DNA of 35,271 bases. It comes from Thermoplasmata archaeon. Lineage in GTDB: Archaea > Thermoplasmatota > Thermoplasmata > Thermoplasmatales > Thermoplasmataceae. Positions 32,656 to 35,271 of the stretch are shown piece after piece. Position 1 is the first letter of the stretch, and each line of letters begins with the position of its first letter. The stretch is from NCBI GenBank assembly GCA_021820525.1, contig JAKADM010000010.1:1-35271 (forward strand), written 5' to 3'. Under the pieces are notes generated by a model, which was not told where the DNA came from, did not search any database, and saw only the letters and a program-made list of their open reading frames with translations. Made by a program: the position numbers and the translations under genes.

Positions 32656-33061
32656 GCTTTAGGAATCTTTTCGAAAATGGTCAGAACCAAAACCTGCAGA
32701 TTCCAGTCAGGCAGACATTTTTCCATTGCTGCTAATCTGGGTAACCCGTGCCATGTCCTTTTTGTCAATATTTATTTATAAGGTAAGGATTCAAGAAATA
32801 GACTCAGATGAAATTAAAGAGATGCAACTGTGAAAGATCCATAGTGTAATACATAAAATTTGAAAAAAATAGATCCATTCAAAACATGGGTTTTAAATGA
32901 TTTTAGAATGGGATTTGAAAATGCTGGCATATAACTGAAACATAATTATGTTGAAAAAATAAAATTTCTCAATATGGCGCTTGCTTTATTGGCTTTTAAA
33001 AGGTAATTTGCTGAAGGGATGCCTATATTAATTTATGAAATTTGAAATTTCCTGCCTTTGT
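32656..33061. other. Gene-poor intergenic region upstream of the glycosyltransferase
   Basis: About 400 nt of AT-rich sequence between the glycosyltransferase and pirin genes. A plus-strand TATA-like stretch (AATATTTATTTATAAGG, about 32767-32783) precedes a 13-codon frame at 32808-32849 (MKLKRCNCERSIV). A second AT-rich patch with TTTTAAAAGG lies near 32995. I see no tRNA, CRISPR repeat, transposase remnant or longer frame. Confidence 0.6.
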
Positions 33062-33961
33062 TTAGAATATGTGTGGTTCCCTTTCCCTGACAAAATTTCC
33101 ACTGTTAAGATCTGATATGGCTTCTGCTATCTCCTCTCTGGTAGACATAACGATGGGCCCGTACCATTCTATATTTTCACCTGTGGGCTTTCCTGCAATA
33201 ACAATTATATCATTCACTTTACCCAAACCTGTTAAATTGAAACTGTCACCCTCAACAGACATGACAAAGGATCTTTTTTCTTCAAGCTTCAGGGATTCGC
33301 CCATTCTGACTGAACCTGAAAAGCAGAAAATTATGACCCTTTTTCCCTCATACCCCCTCAGTGTAAACTCTTCGCCTTCACCCATATTCATGTGTATATA
33401 TGATATTCCATGAGAGGTAATGCTTTCATATGGACCCTCCACATCTTCAGCCTTTCCAGCGATCACCCTTATGGATGTGGAATTGCCTCTCCTTATAACG
33501 GGAATATCCTTTGATTTATAGTATGAATATGCCGGTGTTGACATCTTTTTTTCATGGGGTATGTTTATCCAGAGCTGAAGCCCAAGTACCTCCGTAGAAA
33601 ATACATCTTCTGTATCCTTTTTGTATGGTCCGGGCATTTCCTCATGGTAAATGCCGCTGCCTGCACTCATTGCCTGTATATCCCCGGGAAATATTTTCCC
33701 TTTGTTGCCGTTGCTGTCTTCATGAGATGTCATACCCCTGATCTGGTATGTAAGTGTTTCAATTCCCCGGTGAGGATGCCAGGGAAAACCTGCCTCATAT
33801 TCGGAAGGAATGGATGACCCAAAATAATCCAGGAGAAGAAAGGGATCGGTTTTCCTGAACGTATATTTTCCGCCGAAGACTCTGAAAAGTTTTACACCTG
33901 CCCCATCTGCAGTATATCCGCCCTTAATTTCTGCCTCAACGGTTTTGTTATGGATTTGCAT
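33062..33961 (-). CDS. Pirin-family cupin protein
   Basis: A bicupin of 299 residues. The N-terminal cupin holds the four metal ligands in FPWHPHRGIETLTY (His62, His64) and SGIYHEEMP (His106, Glu108). PGDIQAMSAGSG is the pirin signature, and the C-terminal cupin starts near 185. Pirins include quercetin dioxygenases and redox-sensing regulators, so the biochemical role is not fixed by sequence. Its own TATA box (ATATTTATG, 33993-33985) lies about 26 nt before the ATG, implying leaderless transcription as a single gene. Confidence 0.93.
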   Translation of the reverse strand: MQIHNKTVEAEIKGGYTADGAGVKLFRVFGGKYTFRKTDPFLLLDYFGSSIPSEYEAGFPWHPHRGIETLTYQIRGMTSHEDSNGNKGKIFPGDIQAMSAGSGIYHEEMPGPYKKDTEDVFSTEVLGLQLWINIPHEKKMSTPAYSYYKSKDIPVIRRGNSTSIRVIAGKAEDVEGPYESITSHGISYIHMNMGEGEEFTLRGYEGKRVIIFCFSGSVRMGESLKLEEKRSFVMSVEGDSFNLTGLGKVNDIIVIAGKPTGENIEWYGPIVMSTREEIAEAISDLNSGNFVREREPHIF

Positions 33962-34070
33962 TGTGTACCATATACTATTTCATTCATAAATATGAGGTAA
34001 ATTTAAATTGATATAAAATATGAAAACTTCATAAAAATTTTTTGATCTTCAAAGCTTGCTTTCATATTGA

Positions 34071-34081
34071 TAAATTTATAA
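34071..34081 (+). promoter_or_regulatory. Predicted TATA box of the S6e-aIF2gamma operon
   Basis: TAAATTTATAA is centred near 34077, so transcription should start near 34103. Unlike most promoters here this leaves a leader of about 27 nt, carrying a strong ribosome-binding site (AAGGGGG, 34114-34120) 9 nt before the ATG. Confidence 0.5.
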
Positions 34082-34129
34082 GCCTTTCTTGTATTTCCTA
34101 AAATCTAACCTTTAAGGGGGAATGTATAA

Positions 34130-34531
34130 ATGGCTGGAGGAAACTCAGTAGCAATAATAGCTGACAGAAAAACTGGAAAGACATATAAAAAAGAGGTCAA
34201 ACCTGAAAACCTGACTCTTCTTAATGGAAGAAGGGTAGGGGAAGAGATAGATGGCATATTCTTTGAAATGCCGGGATATAAATTGAAGATCACTGGAGGC
34301 TCATCCATAGATGGATTTCCGATGAAACAGGATCTTGCACTTCCTGGAAAGAAGAGAATACTTGTGAGGTACAGGGAAGGACAAAGAGCAAAGAGGGGTG
34401 TGAGAAAGAGGGTTACGTTCAGAGGCTCCATAATCGGCCCTGACATATCACAGCTTAATTTTGTGATAACACAGTATGGCCCTGCTCCTCTTGAGTCCCC
34501 TGAAAACCAGGCAGAGGAAAAGAAAGAATGA
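34130..34531 (+). CDS. rps6e: Small ribosomal subunit protein eS6 (S6e)
   Basis: 133 residues, the short archaeal form that lacks the phosphorylated tail of eukaryotic S6. Visible hallmarks are [44 protein letters not shown] and the basic [23 protein letters not shown]. The C-terminus is acidic (NQAEEKKE). The strong AAGGGGG site 9 nt upstream supports this start. Its stop overlaps the aIF2-gamma start as ATGA; the S6e-aIF2gamma pairing is common in archaea. Confidence 0.96.
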   Translation: MAGGNSVAIIADRKTGKTYKKEVKPENLTLLNGRRVGEEIDGIFFEMPGYKLKITGGSSIDGFPMKQDLALPGKKRILVRYREGQRAKRGVRKRVTFRGSIIGPDISQLNFVITQYGPAPLESPENQAEEKKE

Positions 34532-35271
34532 GTTCAAATCTTCCCCAGCCCACGGTTAATATAGGAATGGTTGGCCATGTGGATCATGGCAAGAGTACAC
34601 TCACCAAGGCACTTACAGGAAGGAAGACCGACATACATTCTGAGGAGATAAAGAGAGGAATATCCATAAAGCTTGGATATGCAGATACACCCGTGTATGT
34701 ATGCGAAAATGGAGAGAAGGTTTTTTCCAATAAACCCCTCAATGAGAACTGCAAATTGAGCAGAGTAATATCCTTTGTAGATGCGCCTGGCCATGAAACT
34801 CTCATGGCAACAATGCTTTCAGGGTCTTCCATAATGGATGGTGCCCTTCTTGTAATAGCGGCTAACGAAAAATGTCCTCAGCCCCAAACAAGAGAGCATC
34901 TTACGGCTATCGAAATAATGGGAATAAAAAACATAATTGTTATTCAGAACAAGATTGATCTTGTCACAAGGGAGAGGGCAATTGAAAGCTACAGGGAAAT
35001 TAAGAACTTCTTGAAGGGAAGCATTGCAGAAAATGCACCTGTTATTCCTGTGAGCGCCTACCATAATAAGAATATAGACAAGGTGTTTGAGGCAATTGAA
35101 GAATACATACCAACACCGGCAAGGGATAAGAAATCAGATCCCTTAATGTATATTGCAAGATCCTTCGATGTGAACAAACCCGGAGCAACACCGGAATCAC
35201 TTAAGGGCGGCGTCCTCGGAGGATCACTTGTGAGAGGCGTCTTAAATATTGGAGATGAGATTGAAATAACC
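34528..35271 (+). CDS. eif2g: Translation initiation factor aIF2 gamma subunit (partial, 3' cut)
   Basis: The GTPase subunit of aIF2, which delivers initiator Met-tRNA to the ribosome. The first 248 codons are present; the frame is open at the window end. G1 is GHVDHGKST (16-24), switch II DAPGHE, G4 NKID and G5 PVSAYH. The switch I region is followed by a stretch with only two cysteines (Cys59 and Cys75), where many aIF2-gamma proteins carry a four-Cys zinc knuckle. Domain II begins near residue 200 ([12 protein letters not shown]). The start overlaps the S6e stop as ATGA. Confidence 0.95.
   Translation, partial: MSSNLPQPTVNIGMVGHVDHGKSTLTKALTGRKTDIHSEEIKRGISIKLGYADTPVYVCENGEKVFSNKPLNENCKLSRVISFVDAPGHETLMATMLSGSSIMDGALLVIAANEKCPQPQTREHLTAIEIMGIKNIIVIQNKIDLVTRERAIESYREIKNFLKGSIAENAPVIPVSAYHNKNIDKVFEAIEEYIPTPARDKKSDPLMYIARSFDVNKPGATPESLKGGVLGGSLVRGVLNIGDEIEIT

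Noticed and set aside
34534-35064. Minus-strand frames opposite the aIF2-gamma gene
   Set aside because: The plus strand encodes a clear GTPase with all G motifs; the opposite frames are shadows.

Overview
The window reads as a thermoplasmatal (Euryarchaeota, Thermoplasmata) chromosome, probably from an acidophilic heterotroph of the Ferroplasma/Cuniculiplasma/Thermoplasma type. The support is an archaeal S6e gene followed by aIF2-gamma, a fused Kae1-Bud32 gene, a TrmB-type sugar regulator beside a MalK-type ABC importer, an EtfAB-FixCX electron-transfer module, and promoters whose TATA box lies about 26 nt from the start codon of most operon-leading genes (leaderless transcripts). The genus is inference only.

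Layout. 1-300: distal end of a CRISPR array (four intact repeats and one candidate decayed repeat). 333-1675: an IS3-family element with inverted ends, a canonical orfA/orfB slippery site and a second, disabling frameshift in orfB. 1706-10330: a complete subtype I-B cas operon on the minus strand (cas6-cas8b-cas7-cas5-cas3-cas4-cas1-cas2), visibly more AT-rich than the rest. 10527-18867: carbohydrate locus with a BadF-type sugar kinase (plus strand) convergent with a minus-strand operon for a substrate-binding protein, two permeases, MalK-like ATPase, GH31 alpha-glycosidase and TrmB-like regulator. 19171-22950: a compact five-gene minus-strand cassette of unknown purpose (Gly-Gly-Gly-ended Cys-containing protein, two membrane-anchored extracytoplasmic proteins, ABC ATPase, ABC-2 permease). 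23060-26531: fixC-fixX-etfB-etfA. 26712-28763: putative HExxH metallopeptidase and spermidine synthase. 28753-32568: small membrane protein, XTP/dITP pyrophosphatase, Kae1-Bud32 and a membrane glycosyltransferase. 33062-33961: pirin. 34130-35271: S6e and the first 248 codons of aIF2-gamma, cut by the window end.

How the genes work together. The cas genes form one defence unit (processing, Cascade, Cas3 destruction, adaptation) whose array lies beyond an inserted IS. The ABC importer would bring in an oligosaccharide, GH31 would release hexose, the kinase may phosphorylate the sugar or a sugar acid, and TrmB would sense it. EtfAB collects electrons from flavin dehydrogenases and FixCX passes them on, probably to quinone. 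The five-gene cassette is the best candidate for an undescribed system: it looks like an exporter dedicated to, or protecting against, a surface or secreted product.
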